Below are positions 1-10,100 of a stretch of DNA of 64,000 nt, in pieces. Made by a program: the position numbers and the translations under genes. Within the stretch, counting starts at the first letter, position 1; each line of letters starts with the position of its first letter. The stretch spans positions 1-64,000 of the forward strand of contig ONAK01000010.1 of assembly GCA_900315765.1 (NCBI GenBank), in the 5' to 3' direction. The DNA comes from an uncultured Prevotella sp. Lineage in GTDB: Bacteria; Bacteroidota; Bacteroidia; Bacteroidales; Bacteroidaceae. The notes under the pieces were generated by a model. The model had not been told where the DNA came from, made no database searches, and saw nothing but the letters and a program-made list of their open reading frames with translations.

Positions 1-72
1 GAGTATTGTGTACGTATCTGTAAGGATGGCGATGTGGAGTGTTGTCGTAGTAAAGTGATTTTTAACAAATAA
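1..72 (+). CDS. C-terminal end of an unidentified protein
   Basis: An open frame runs in from the window edge and stops at TAA 70-72, giving 23 residues rich in Cys, Val and Lys. Too little is visible to name a family. The next gene starts 10 bp downstream on the same strand, so the two are probably cotranscribed. The frame is open over its full visible length, but a 23-codon open frame is weak evidence alone; the close spacing is the main support. Confidence 0.5.
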   Translation, partial: EYCVRICKDGDVECCRSKVIFNK

Positions 73-82
73 GAAACTAGAT

Positions 83-1069
83 ATGAAAAAGAAATTATTT
101 GCAGCCCTATTGATGTTGGCTGCTCTGCCTGTTGGGGCTCAAAAGATAAAGTGTGTTGTTACTGGCGTTAGTAGTGAAAATGGAACCAAGGTGATGCTGG
201 CTGATCGTAATAGTCGTGCTCTTATTGGTACTGCTGTTGTTGCTGATGGCAAGTTCACCATTACTGGCGAAGCCGATAAGGATGCCCTGATGGCAGTTGG
301 TGGCGAGAAAGCCGCTTGGTTAACACTTTTCTTCAACGATGGTACTCCTGTATCAGTTAATCTTAACGACAATACCCTCAAGGGTTCGCCTGTTAACGAG
401 CGTCTGGTGAAATACGATTTGGCTAACGCTACTCCAAACCCCGAGCTCATTGCTAAGATTTTTAAGGACGAGCGCAATACCCTTATCCCTGTTGCTTTCC
501 TCATGGAATATGCCGAGCACTTTGGTATGGAGCGTCTTGATAGTGTTGTTGCAACCAAGCCAATGTGGCTTAGTTATCCTTCAGTAAAGCCTCAGTTGGA
601 ATATCTGGCTCAGGAAATGGCTGATCGCGCTAAAAAGAATGCATTTATTGGTAAGCAGTTCACTGATCTTGAAGAGGCTGATGTTGATGGTAACATGCAT
701 AAACTTAGCGAGTATGTTGGAAAAGGCCGTTGGGTGCTTGTAGATTTCTGGGCATCATGGTGCGGTCCCTGCAGAATGGAAATGCCTAATGTAGTGGCTG
801 CTTACGATAAGTATCATTCAAAGGGTTTTGATGTAGTTGGCTTGTCGTTCGATAGTAAAAAAGAGGCGTGGGTTAAGGCTATCGAGCAGCTTAAGATGCC
901 TTGGATTCACCTGTCAGATCTTAAGTACTGGCGTACAGTTGCCTCTGAGGTTTATAGTGTAAACAGCATCCCCGACAATCTGCTTATCGACCCTCAGGGC
1001 AAGATTGTTGCTCGCGGTCTTCGTGCAGAAGGTCTCCAAGCTAAGCTAAAAGAGATTTTTGGAGAATAA
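83..1069 (+). CDS. Exported thioredoxin-like disulfide protein (DUF4369 plus TlpA-type domain)
   Basis: A 328-residue secreted protein. Residues 1-19 are a signal peptide ending in GAQ. Residues about 22-120 resemble the beta-rich DUF4369 domain found at the N-terminus of many Bacteroidota thioredoxin-like proteins. Residues about 190-328 form a thioredoxin/AhpC-TSA fold with the redox motif WCGPC at about residue 229 and a cis-proline context (SIPDNLLID). Such proteins usually reduce or shuffle disulfides of periplasmic or outer-membrane client proteins; the client is not evident. There is no separate promoter visible, so it probably belongs to the transcript entering from the left edge. Confidence 0.88.
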   Translation: MKKKLFAALLMLAALPVGAQKIKCVVTGVSSENGTKVMLADRNSRALIGTAVVADGKFTITGEADKDALMAVGGEKAAWLTLFFNDGTPVSVNLNDNTLKGSPVNERLVKYDLANATPNPELIAKIFKDERNTLIPVAFLMEYAEHFGMERLDSVVATKPMWLSYPSVKPQLEYLAQEMADRAKKNAFIGKQFTDLEEADVDGNMHKLSEYVGKGRWVLVDFWASWCGPCRMEMPNVVAAYDKYHSKGFDVVGLSFDSKKEAWVKAIEQLKMPWIHLSDLKYWRTVASEVYSVNSIPDNLLIDPQGKIVARGLRAEGLQAKLKEIFGE

Positions 1070-1108
1070 TAATCTTGGCAAATATTAAATGAAGAGAGGT
1101 ATCCAACA

Positions 1109-1513
1109 ATGGATATTAAAGAGATACTTAATAATACAGACCATTTCGCCAAAAGCGCTGGCTGTATGATAACCGAGGTCGATGAACGGCATGCCGTAGC
1201 GGTAATGACTGTCAATAAGTCGCACCTCAACGGTGGGAATGTATGTCAAGGCGGCGCACTCTTCACATTAGCCGACCTGGCAATCGCTGCCCTCATGAAT
1301 TATCAGGGACAGCTCACTTTTGGCATCTCTAACAGTATCAGTTTCGTAACAAGTGCATACAATGGTGATACCCTGAAAGCCGAAGCCATATTTGTAGCCA
1401 ACCACCATAAGATTCCATCTGTCGAAGTGCGCATCACCAACCAGAACGACACCCTTATCTGCCACGTTACCGGTATGGGCTACCGTAAATCAATGCCCCT
1501 CCCGAAAGAATAA
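1109..1513 (+). CDS. PaaI-type hotdog-fold thioesterase
   Basis: A 134-residue single-domain hotdog protein, the usual length for the PaaI/YbgC-like acyl-CoA thioesterases. The segment GGNVCQGGALFTLADLA carries the family signature in which the acidic residue and neighbouring glycine line the thioester site. It probably hydrolyses small or aryl acyl-CoA esters in the cytoplasm, consistent with the phenylacetate-CoA ligase and indolepyruvate oxidoreductase elsewhere in the window, though no direct link is shown. It follows the thioredoxin-like gene by 39 bp and is followed by a terminator. Confidence 0.82.
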   Translation: MDIKEILNNTDHFAKSAGCMITEVDERHAVAVMTVNKSHLNGGNVCQGGALFTLADLAIAALMNYQGQLTFGISNSISFVTSAYNGDTLKAEAIFVANHHKIPSVEVRITNQNDTLICHVTGMGYRKSMPLPKE

Positions 1514-1552
1514 CACTTTATTCTATCCCTTAGTCTCCGCTTATTTATAAAT

Positions 1553-1585
1553 AAAACGACAGACCTTGTGAGTCTGTCGTCTTTA
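1553..1585. terminator. Bidirectional intrinsic terminator
   Basis: Perfect 8-bp arms ACGACAGA / TCTGTCGT at 1556-1563 and 1573-1580 are flanked by A/T runs on both sides. It can end the thioesterase transcript on the plus strand and the tRNA transcript on the minus strand. Confidence 0.75.
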
Positions 1586-1594
1586 TTTCCTTAG

Positions 1595-1668
1595 TGATTC
1601 GGTTGGGGCTCGAACCCAAGACCTACTGCTTAGAAGGCAGTTGCTCTATCCAGCTGAGCTACCGAACC
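1595..1668 (-). tRNA. tRNA-Arg (anticodon TCT)
   Basis: The minus strand folds as a standard cloverleaf. Acceptor arms are GGTTCGG and CCGAATC (one G-U pair). The D arm contains TAGCTCAGCTGGATAGAGC. The anticodon stem ACTGC/GCAGT closes the loop CTTCTAA, giving anticodon TCT (reads AGA). The T loop is GTTCGAG. The CCA end is not encoded. A terminator lies 10 bp downstream. Confidence 0.96.
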
Positions 1669-1778
1669 AGCCTTGTTCGTTTTTTGACCTCCTTTACGGA
1701 AATCGGCTGCAAAGGTAGACATTTTTTCCGAAACTGCCAAACTTTTAAGTGAAATCTTACAAAGAAAATATTATCTTG

Positions 1779-2270
1779 TTATTCTTTGGCAGGCTTCCAG
1801 TTACCGTAAATTATTTCACCGTATTGCGAGTCTTTATTGATGTGTACACCAATATAGCATGAGAAACCACCTACATAGAAATCCTGATAGTAGCAATTTA
1901 AACTATCTATTTCTACACTTTTGGTTGTGTCTTTTGCTTGCTCGATAGCTTCAGCTTTATCTTTGAACGAATTGAAGATACTATCTGGTACGCCTCTATA
2001 GAAATATACTATAAGGGTATCGCGGAATAAACTGCCTTCCAGATATTCGCCAGGTTTATGCTGTAGGATTCGAAAGTCAGGTATGTCGAGACCTGTATCG
2101 CGAGTAACTTTTGCAGCATTATCATAAATGGCTTTTCGATTCTCGGGATTAGCCATACGATTTCTGGCTCCTTTCATACTCATAAAGGAGGTGAAAGCTA
2201 TCGAACATAATATGACTAAAATAAAGAATGCAATAACTGCATATCCCCAAAGTAAATATTTCTTTTTCAT
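1779..2270 (-). CDS. Hypothetical single-span membrane protein
   Basis: A 163-residue protein with a lysine-rich start and one hydrophobic segment at about residues 7-30, then a soluble domain containing several Asp/Ser-rich turns and a C-terminal aromatic/Gly-rich stretch. I do not recognise a family. The membrane segment followed by a long extracytoplasmic tail suggests it is anchored in the inner membrane facing the periplasm. A well-formed promoter (minus-strand TATTTTTG at 2303-2310, TTG at 2331-2333, 20-bp spacer) lies just upstream and overlaps that of the divergent TPR gene. Confidence 0.72.
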   Translation of the reverse strand: MKKKYLLWGYAVIAFFILVILCSIAFTSFMSMKGARNRMANPENRKAIYDNAAKVTRDTGLDIPDFRILQHKPGEYLEGSLFRDTLIVYFYRGVPDSIFNSFKDKAEAIEQAKDTTKSVEIDSLNCYYQDFYVGGFSCYIGVHINKDSQYGEIIYGNWKPAKE

Positions 2271-2299
2271 GTCAATTGGGTCTTTAGTTGACTATCTGG

Positions 2300-2333
2300 T
2301 TGCAAAAATAATTAATTTTTCTGTAGTTTGCAA
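2300..2333. promoter_or_regulatory. Overlapping divergent promoters
   Basis: Minus strand: -33 TTG at 2331-2333, 20-bp spacer, -7 TATTTTTG at 2303-2310, driving the membrane protein. Plus strand: TTG at 2300-2302 and a one-base-short -7 (TAGTTTG) at 2324-2330, driving the TPR gene. Each -33 box touches or overlaps the other -7 box, so the two polymerases cannot bind together. Confidence 0.6.
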
Positions 2334-3518
2334 ATTTTTTGTGTTTTTTTTTTTGCCATATGTGGACTGTTAATGAGTGCAACATGTTGTGCTCAGCGAA
2401 AACAGATTGGTGAAGCTAGAACAATACTGAAAAGCGGTAAGAATGTAGAGCAGGCTGAGAAACTTATGACAGACCTGCTGAAGGATAAGGCAAATGAAGA
2501 TAATATACGTATTTACGATATTTGGTTGCAGGCTGTAGAAAAGCAGTATCTGGCTCTGAATGAGAAAATGTATGTTAAGGAAAAGGTTGATACAACCAGG
2601 TTCTTTGATTTGGCAAAACGTATGTTTGTCGTAGCAGAGCGACTAGACTCTATAGATGCCAAACCCGATAAGAATGGTAAGTCTAATCCCGAATATCGAA
2701 AGTCGAATGCAGCAAAGATGCAAGGCTATCGTCCAAATATATATTATGGAGGAGCACATCATCTGAAGAAGGGGGATTTTAAGACAGCCTTCAGTTTCTT
2801 CGAAATGTATCTTGACTGCGATCGCCAGCCATTATTTACAGGTTATGACTTTATGTATAAAGATCCAAAGATGGGCGAAGTGGCTTATTGGGCAACATAT
2901 TGCGGCTATAGAATGAACGATCCGCTTTTTGTATTGCGTCATGCTTCTACTGCGCAGCGTGATGAACAGAAGTTGGAATATACTTTGCAATATATGGCCG
3001 AGGCATGGGAGAAACTGGAAGACGACTCAATGTACACAGCAACCTTGTGGCAAGGGTTTAAGAAGTATCCAAAGTCTACTTATTTTTTTCCTCGTTTGAT
3101 GGATAACTACAATCGCAGAGGAAACTATGAAATGGCTGATAGTGTGGTGAACGAGGCTCTTAAAACCGATTCTCTTAACGAATTGTATCTTTTCGCCAAA
3201 TCTACAGTGATGCTTAACCTGAAAAAGTATGGTGATTGTCTCAAGTTTAGTGACCAATTGATAGCACTTAATCCCAATCTGGCCGATATATACTATAATG
3301 GTGGTATCGCTTGTCTTAACATTGCTCAACGTATGGATTCGCGAAAGCATAAGAAGCAGATAAAGAAAATGTACGAGAAAGCAAAACCATATATGGAGAA
3401 ATATCGTGAGATGGCACCTGATGAAAAAGACAAGTGGGCACCTGCTTTGTATAGGATTTATTTCAATCTTAATATGGGTAAGCAGTTCGATGAAATCGAT
3501 AGAATCCTGAGAAAGTAA
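2328..3518 (+). CDS. Exported TPR-repeat protein
   Basis: A protein of up to 396 residues. After a hydrophobic, Cys-containing leader ending in CCAQ the chain is alpha-helical with TPR-like spacing of small and aromatic residues, most clearly at about 130-180 and 250-330, so it is probably a periplasmic scaffold protein. The start is uncertain: the only in-frame upstream initiator is TTG at 2328, which lies inside the likely -7 promoter box. An 11-T homopolymer follows at 2344-2354; one more T would put GTG 2341 in frame and give a normal signal peptide. A base-call error or length variation of this tract is therefore possible. Confidence 0.75.
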   Translation: MQIFCVFFFAICGLLMSATCCAQRKQIGEARTILKSGKNVEQAEKLMTDLLKDKANEDNIRIYDIWLQAVEKQYLALNEKMYVKEKVDTTRFFDLAKRMFVVAERLDSIDAKPDKNGKSNPEYRKSNAAKMQGYRPNIYYGGAHHLKKGDFKTAFSFFEMYLDCDRQPLFTGYDFMYKDPKMGEVAYWATYCGYRMNDPLFVLRHASTAQRDEQKLEYTLQYMAEAWEKLEDDSMYTATLWQGFKKYPKSTYFFPRLMDNYNRRGNYEMADSVVNEALKTDSLNELYLFAKSTVMLNLKKYGDCLKFSDQLIALNPNLADIYYNGGIACLNIAQRMDSRKHKKQIKKMYEKAKPYMEKYREMAPDEKDKWAPALYRIYFNLNMGKQFDEIDRILRK

Positions 3519-3545
3519 GCGCTCGACCCGAAGGGACGCAAGAAG
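3519..3545 (+). repeat. Post-stop dispersed repeat, copy 1
   Basis: Immediately after the TPR stop codon lies a segment containing CTCGACCCGAAGGGACGCA. The same string family recurs just after another stop codon at 20565-20612, where it is extended by a second half-copy. No coding role is apparent. Confidence 0.6.
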
Positions 3546-3548
3546 ATT

Positions 3549-3612
3549 AGAATAGGCGAAAAGTTAAGATTCTATAAATAGAAACGACTTTTCGCCTATT
3601 CTTCTTTCTTTT
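3549..3612 (+). terminator. Intrinsic terminator after the TPR gene
   Basis: Perfect arms of about 16 bp (AATAGGCGAAAAGT and its complement, 3551-3564 and 3587-3600, plus two outer pairs) enclose an AT-rich loop and are followed by a T-rich run. Confidence 0.8.
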
Positions 3613-3616
3613 TGTA

Positions 3617-3624
3617 TATCTTTG
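3617..3624 (+). promoter_or_regulatory. -7 box for the phosphohexomutase gene
   Basis: TATCTTTG lies about 47 bp before the ATG of the mutase. A TTG at the expected -33 distance is not present, so the call rests on the -7 box alone. Confidence 0.5.
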
Positions 3625-3670
3625 TAGAATGGAATTCAATAACAATCTAAAGAAATAAAACAAAAAGATT

Positions 3671-5416
3671 ATGGCAGACAATGCACAACTGATTGCTCAG
3701 TGCGAGGCACGGGCTAAAGAATGGCTTTCTCCCGCCTTTGATGAGGAGACACGTAAGGAAGTACAGGCAATGCTCGACAATGCTGATAAAACAGCACTGA
3801 TCGATGCTTTCTATCAGAATCTGGAGTTTGGTACAGGTGGTTTGCGCGGCATTATGGGCGCTGGTACTAATCGCATGAACAAGTACATTGTTGGTATGGC
3901 AACTCAGGGTTTTGCTAACTATATCCTGAAGGCTTTCCCAGGCAAGCAGAGTTCGGTTGTTGTAGGTCACGACTGCCGCAACAACGGTCGTATGTTTGCT
4001 GAGACAGTAGCTGATATCTTCTCGGCCAACGGCATTAAGGTGTATCTGTTTGAGAGCCTGCGTCCAACCCCAGAGATTTCATTCGCTATCCGTCAGCTCG
4101 GTTGTCAGGCAGGTGTAAACGTAACAGCATCTCACAACCCACGCGAGTATAACGGATATAAGGCTTATTGGGATGATGGTGCTCAGGTATTGGCCCCACA
4201 CGATAAGGGTATTATCGATGAGGTTAACAAGGTAAAGATTGAGGACGTAAAGTTCGAGGGCAACAAGGAACTTATCGACATTATCGGTGGCGAAATGGAT
4301 TGGGACTACCTGCAGGCTGTTAAGGAGGCTATGGTTGACCAGGATGTTATTCTGCGCCAGAAAGATCTGAACATTGTTTACAGTCCAATGCACGGAACAG
4401 GACGTGTAATTATTCCAGAGGCTCTGCGTTCATGGGGATTCCAGAACATTCATGTTGTTCCAGAGCAGATGGTTATTGATGGTAACTTCCCAACAGTAGT
4501 TAGTCCTAACCCTGAAAATGCCGAGGCTATGACTCTTGGTATGAAGCTGGGTACACGTCTGAATGCTGATCTGGTAATAGCTTCTGACCCTGATGCCGAC
4601 CGTCTTGCTATTGTATGCCGTAACGCTAAGGGCGAGTGGGAGATTCTGAATGGTAACCAGACTTGTATGATGTTCTCATGGTACATCATTGCCAACAAGA
4701 AGAAACTTGGCCAGCTCAAGGGTAATGAATTCTTGGTTAAGACTATCGTTACTACCGAGGTAATTGCAGAGATTGCTAAGAAGAATGGGGTAGAGTATCG
4801 TGACTGCTACACAGGATTCAAGTGGATTGCCAACGAGATTCGTATCTCAGAAGGTGTCAAGAAATTTATTGGCGGTGGTGAAGAAAGCTTCGGATTCTTG
4901 CCATTTGATAAGGTTCGCGACAAAGACTCTCCAGCATCTATCTGCTTGATCTGTGAGATTGCTGCATGGGCTCGCGACAACGGAATGACACTGTACGACT
5001 TGCTGATGAATATCTATAAGGAGTACGGATTCTCTAAGGAGGTAACCATCAACGTGGTTCGTCCTGGTAAGACTGGTGCCGACGAGATTAAGCAGATGAT
5101 GGCCGACTTCCGTGCTAATCCTCCAAAGGAGCTGGGCGGTAGCAAGGTTTGCTTGTGGAAGGACTATCAGACTCTGGAGGCTAAGAAAGCCGACGGAAGT
5201 GTTGAGAAGTTGAATATGCCTGACACCAGCAACGTGCTGCAGTGGTTCTGCGAGGATGGTACCAAGGTATCAGTTCGTCCTTCAGGTACAGAGCCTAAGA
5301 TTAAGTTCTATACTGAGGTGAAGGATCCTAGCTTCAAGTGCGCAGGCTGCTACGAGCGCTGCACCAAGGCTGCTGAGGAGAAGATCGAGGCTATTAAGAA
5401 GAGCTTGAACCTCTAA
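3671..5416 (+). CDS. Phosphoglucomutase / phosphomannomutase
   Basis: A 581-residue alpha-D-phosphohexomutase of the long (PGM2-like) type common in Bacteroidota. It interconverts hexose 1- and 6-phosphates, feeding glycolysis, glycogen and cell-surface sugar synthesis. Visible motifs in order are the phosphoserine loop TASHNPREYNGYKAY (about residue 153), the metal loop DPDADR (about 309), the sugar-binding loop GGGEESFGF (about 400) and the phosphate-binding loop RPSGTEPKIKFY (about 536). All catalytic elements are intact. It has its own -7 box and a strong terminator and is therefore probably monocistronic. Confidence 0.95.
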   Translation: MADNAQLIAQCEARAKEWLSPAFDEETRKEVQAMLDNADKTALIDAFYQNLEFGTGGLRGIMGAGTNRMNKYIVGMATQGFANYILKAFPGKQSSVVVGHDCRNNGRMFAETVADIFSANGIKVYLFESLRPTPEISFAIRQLGCQAGVNVTASHNPREYNGYKAYWDDGAQVLAPHDKGIIDEVNKVKIEDVKFEGNKELIDIIGGEMDWDYLQAVKEAMVDQDVILRQKDLNIVYSPMHGTGRVIIPEALRSWGFQNIHVVPEQMVIDGNFPTVVSPNPENAEAMTLGMKLGTRLNADLVIASDPDADRLAIVCRNAKGEWEILNGNQTCMMFSWYIIANKKKLGQLKGNEFLVKTIVTTEVIAEIAKKNGVEYRDCYTGFKWIANEIRISEGVKKFIGGGEESFGFLPFDKVRDKDSPASICLICEIAAWARDNGMTLYDLLMNIYKEYGFSKEVTINVVRPGKTGADEIKQMMADFRANPPKELGGSKVCLWKDYQTLEAKKADGSVEKLNMPDTSNVLQWFCEDGTKVSVRPSGTEPKIKFYTEVKDPSFKCAGCYERCTKAAEEKIEAIKKSLNL

Positions 5417-5438
5417 GTCTTTAATACATAAAAAAGAA

Positions 5439-5468
5439 ATCCCCGCCAATTGGCGGGGATCTTTTTTA
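5439..5468 (+). terminator. Strong intrinsic terminator
   Basis: Nine-base GC-rich arms ATCCCCGCC / GGCGGGGAT with an AATT loop are followed by CTTTTTT. It ends the mutase gene; the convergent transporter gene ends 6 bp further on. Confidence 0.9.
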
Positions 5469-5473
5469 GGGTT

Positions 5474-6922
5474 TTAGTTAAATATCATTGATAAGCAGTA
5501 TGCCACTATAGTTGAGGTAATTACACTGATGAGACCAGGCATCATGAACGAGTGATTCAGCAAGTATTTACCAATGACAGTAGTACCTGAGCGATCGAAG
5601 TTCACGGTAGCGATATCAGATGGGTAGTTAGGAATAAAGAAGTAACCATAAACAGCAGGCAGAACACCTAACAGCACTGGACCTTCGATGCCAAGTTTGT
5701 AAGCAAGAGGCAACATGGCAACAACTACTGCTCCCTGAGAGTTGATAAGTACAGATACCAGGAAGAATACAATAGCGATGCTCCACGGATACTCCTTAAC
5801 AATATCAGCCAACATCGACTGCATCTCACTCATGTAATTAGAGAAGTATGTATCAGCTAGCCAAGCGATACCATATATGGCTACTACGGCCACCATACCT
5901 GACTGCCAAACAGGACCTGCAACAGCTTTCTTGGGTTGTGCTTTGCAGAATATAATCATGAGGGCTGCTGCCGTAATCATTACTATCTGGATTACAAGAT
6001 TCATCTTGAGGTCAACCGTTCCCTTCTCTGTAAATCCTTCAGCAACAACACCTGCCTTTGCCAGCGCTGTTGCTGAAATAGATGCTCCGCCAGCTAATGA
6101 AACGTCACCTGCACCTTTTATAGCTTTTACTGTTGGATAAGAAGGCAGCAATTCGGGTAGGGCTGCAAACAATACGATAACAGCAAGAGCTCCAAGGAAG
6201 ATAAAAACAGCATTCTTAGCCGACTGTGGAATCTCCTTATCCAGCGTGGTTGCTGTACTTCCGTAGATGTATTCGCGCTGTGCTGGATCAGCTATCTTCT
6301 TCTGGAACTCAGGATCCTTATCGAGGTCAAGACCACGATGATATGAAGCAGCAGCTGCGGCCATCAGTCCGCATACACATGCTGGGATAGAAACCATCAG
6401 CACGCGAGGTATAGTGATGTCGAAGTGATTAGCGTTAGAAATAGTAACGAATGCTACAACGGCTGCTGCGATTGGCGAGCACGTGATACCAACCTGTGAT
6501 GCTATTGATGCTACTCCACATGGACGTTCAGGACGTATACCTTTTTTCAGGGCGATGTCGCAGATAATAGGCATAAGGGTATAAACCACGTGTCCTGTTC
6601 CAACCAGTACGGTTAAGAAGAATGTGCAAAGAGGAGCAAAAAAAGTAATGTGATCAGGATGCTTACGTAGTAGCTTCTCTGCTATCTGTATTAACCAGTC
6701 CATACCGCCTGATGCCTGCATAATACCAGCACATGTCACGGCTGCTATTATAATGTAGATAACATCTGTTGGTGGTGTGCCTGGTTTTAACCCAAATCCG
6801 AACACCAGAATAGCCAAACCGATTCCTGAAATTGCTCCAAGCGCCAAACTGCCGTAGCGAGAGCCTACCCACAATGCACCTAACACAATGCAGAGTTGTA
6901 GAATCATTGATAATGTAATCAT
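5474..6922 (-). CDS. dcuB: Anaerobic C4-dicarboxylate transporter (Dcu family)
   Basis: A 482-residue polytopic membrane protein. The N-terminal half closely follows the DcuA/DcuB pattern, including QASGGMDWLIQIAEKLLR, VGTGHVVYTLMPII and RPERPCGVASIASQVG. It should exchange fumarate, aspartate or malate for succinate across the inner membrane, the transport partner of fumarate respiration that Bacteroidales use to discharge succinate. A hydrophilic loop with a non-conserved Ala/Gly-rich stretch (about residues 255-300) makes it slightly longer than the roughly 440-residue E. coli proteins. A minus-strand -7 box TATATTTG lies at 6971-6978. Assignment to DcuB rather than DcuA is by resemblance only. 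Confidence 0.88.
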   Translation of the reverse strand: MITLSMILQLCIVLGALWVGSRYGSLALGAISGIGLAILVFGFGLKPGTPPTDVIYIIIAAVTCAGIMQASGGMDWLIQIAEKLLRKHPDHITFFAPLCTFFLTVLVGTGHVVYTLMPIICDIALKKGIRPERPCGVASIASQVGITCSPIAAAVVAFVTISNANHFDITIPRVLMVSIPACVCGLMAAAAASYHRGLDLDKDPEFQKKIADPAQREYIYGSTATTLDKEIPQSAKNAVFIFLGALAVIVLFAALPELLPSYPTVKAIKGAGDVSLAGGASISATALAKAGVVAEGFTEKGTVDLKMNLVIQIVMITAAALMIIFCKAQPKKAVAGPVWQSGMVAVVAIYGIAWLADTYFSNYMSEMQSMLADIVKEYPWSIAIVFFLVSVLINSQGAVVVAMLPLAYKLGIEGPVLLGVLPAVYGYFFIPNYPSDIATVNFDRSGTTVIGKYLLNHSFMMPGLISVITSTIVAYCLSMIFN

Positions 6923-7037
6923 AGGTACTTTTTTTATTGTTTTAAGTTGTAATTATTGTATTTTTGCTTGCAAATATAAGCAATTAATCTGAAAAATCAT
7001 ACTTTTTTAGCAGAAATATTAAAAATATTTATTTCCT

Positions 7038-7068
7038 TTGGTCGAATTGGATATTTTTAGTACCTTTG
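7038..7068 (+). promoter_or_regulatory. Promoter of the ileS operon
   Basis: TTG at 7038-7040, a 20-bp spacer and TACCTTTG at 7061-7068 match the Bacteroidota consensus exactly; the ileS ATG is 38 bp downstream. Confidence 0.85.
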
Positions 7069-7106
7069 CACGCTAAATAAGAGAAGATAGAAATAATAAT
7101 TAAGAT

Positions 7107-10100
7107 ATGGCAAAAAAGTTCGCCGAACATAACGGCTTGAATCTAACCCAGGTAAACAATGATATCCTGGAAATGTGGCGGGAAAAGAATGTCTTCTGGC
7201 GTTCTGTAGATGAGCGCGAAGGTTGCCCGCAGTTTGTTTTCTTCGAGGGACCTCCCTCAGCTAATGGTCACCCTGGTATTCACCACGTGCTGGCACGTAC
7301 AATTAAGGATACCTTTAATCGCTATAAGACGATGAAAGGCTATCAGGTTAAGCGTAAGGCAGGTTGGGATACCCATGGACTGCCTGTTGAGCTTGGCGTT
7401 GAGAAGGAACTTGGTATCACTAAGGCTGATATCGATAATAAGCAGAGTGCTAAGTATATCTCTACAGAGGATTATAACAAGAAGTGCCGCGAGAACGTGA
7501 TGATGTTCACTCAGGAGTGGCGCGACCTCACAGAGAAAATGGGATATTTTGTTGATCTCGACAATCCTTATATTACTTACGACAATAAATATATTGAGAC
7601 TCTTTGGTGGTTGCTTAAGCAGTTCTATAACAAGGGGCTGCTCTATAAGGGCTATACCATCCAGCCATATTCTCCAGGCGCTGGTACAGGTCTTAGCTCA
7701 CACGAGTTGAACCAGCCTGGTTGCTATCGCGATGTTAAGGATACTACCGTTACCGCTCTGTTCAAGGCCGTTAATCCTAAGGACGAATGGACCAAGTGGG
7801 GTACTCCTTACTTCGTGGCTTGGACAACAACACCATGGACATTGCCTTCAAATACAGCTCTCTGTGTGGGTCCAAAGATAGACTATGTAGCTGTTGAGAC
7901 ATATAACGCATATAATGGTGAAAAGATTACCATTATTCTGGCAGAGAGTCGTCTTAATGCATATCTTGCTCCTGAGGGCAATATGACCGATGGAGAAGAA
8001 ATGCCTGAATATAATAAGGGTGAGAAGTTCGTTCCTTATCGCATTGTAGGACGTTACACAGGTGAGGAGCTTGTAGGTCTTAAGTATCAGCAGCTCATGC
8101 CTTGGGTTAAGCCATCTGCAAAACTTGACCAGAATGCTGCCGACTATGTGAAGGAATATGCTGCTGCTCATCCAGAGAAGGTATTTACAGGTGAGAATGG
8201 TAAGGATCAGTTCGTAGAGATGGAAAGCGAGGCCTTCCGCGTTATTCCTGGCGATTATGTAACTACAGAGGATGGTGCAGGTATCGTACATATTGCTCCA
8301 ACCTTTGGTGCTGATGACGCCAAAGTTGCTAAGGATGCTCATATCCCAAGTCTGTTCCTTATTAATAAGAAAGGTGAAACTCGTCCAATGGTAGACCTTC
8401 AGGGTAAGTACTATGTCATGGATGAGCTCGACGATAACTTCGTTGCAAAGTGTGTAGATAAAGCTGCTTATGGTCACCATGCAGGAGATTTCGTAAAGAA
8501 TGCTTATGCTCCTGAGTTTAATAAGGATGGTAAGTATGATGAGCAGGCTGCTGCAAAGGCAGAGGACCTGAACATCGTTATCTGTATGGAGATGAAGCAG
8601 GAGGGTACTGCTCTCAAGATAGAGAAGCACGTACACAACTATCCTCACTGCTGGCGTACGGATAAGCCTGTGCTTTATTATCCTTTGGATAGCTGGTTCA
8701 TTCGCAGTACTGCTAAGAAGGATCGTATGTTTGAGTTGAACAAGACTATCAACTGGCAGCCTGAGTCAACAGGTACAGGCCGCTTCGGTAACTGGCTTGA
8801 GAACCTGAACGACTGGAACTTGTCTCGCTCACGCTTCTGGGGTACACCACTTCCTATCTGGCGCGATGAAGATGGCAAGGAAATCTGTATTGGCTCTGTA
8901 GAGGAACTGTACAACGAGATTGAGAAGTCTGTAAAGGCTGGTTTCATGAAGAGCAACCCACTTAAGGACAATGGTTTCGTACCTTGCGACTGGAGTAAGG
9001 AAAATTACGATAAGATTGACCTCCATCGTCCATATGTTGATAATATCGTACTTGTTTCAGAGAGCGGTAAGCCTATGAAGCGCGAGACCGATCTTATCGA
9101 TGTCTGGTTCGATTCTGGTTCTATGCCATACGCTCAGATTCACTATCCATTTGAGAATAAGGATCTGATTGATAAGGGTATAGCCTTCCCATGTGACTTC
9201 ATCAACGAAGGTGTAGACCAGACTCGTGGATGGTTCTTTACACTGCATGCTATTGCTACTATGATTTTCGACTCTGTGGCCTTCAAAAATGTTATTTCTT
9301 CAGGTCTGGTGCTCGATGCTAAGGGCAATAAGATGTCAAAGCATGTTGGTAATGTGGTTAACCCATTCGATATGATTGGCAAGTACGGTAGTGATGCTGT
9401 ACGTCTGTATATGATGACAAACTCTGAGCCTTGGGACAACCTTAAGTTCGATCCAGAGGGCGTTGATGAGGTTCGCCGTAAGTTCTTCGGCACATTGTAT
9501 AACACATATAGCTTCTTTGCTCTGTATGCTAATGTTGATGGTTTCGACCCAGCTACAGCTCAGGTGGCATTCGAAAAGCGCCCTGAGATTGACCGTTGGA
9601 TCCTGTCTTGCCTGAACACCCTTATCAAGGGCGTTGAAGCAGAGCTCGACGGATATGACCCAACACGTGCAGGTCGACTGATTGACGCTTTCGTTAACGA
9701 CGACCTGAGTAACTGGTTCGTACGTCTTAACCGTAAACGTTTCTGGGGTAAGGAGATGAGTGAGGATAAGCTCTCTGCCTATCAGACGCTCTATACCTGC
9801 TTGATGACAGTTGCTAAGCTCTTGGCTCCATTTGCTCCATTCTATGCCGACCAGTTGTATAAGGATCTGGGTGGTGAGCTCGATTCTGTACACCTTGATA
9901 AGTTCCCTGTAGCCGATGATGCCCAGATTGATAAGGATCTCGAGGCTCGTATGCAGATGGCACAGAAGATTACCTCTATGGTATTGGCTCTGCGCCGTAA
10001 GGTTAACATCAAGGTGCGCCAGCCACTGCAGGCCATCATGATTCCTGCTGTTGATGAGACTCAGAAAAAGCATATCGAGGCTGTCAAAGACCTGATTATG

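Noticed and set aside
7848..8648. A 266-codon minus-strand frame inside ileS
   Set aside because: It lies fully within the editing domain coding sequence of ileS and has no motif or promoter.
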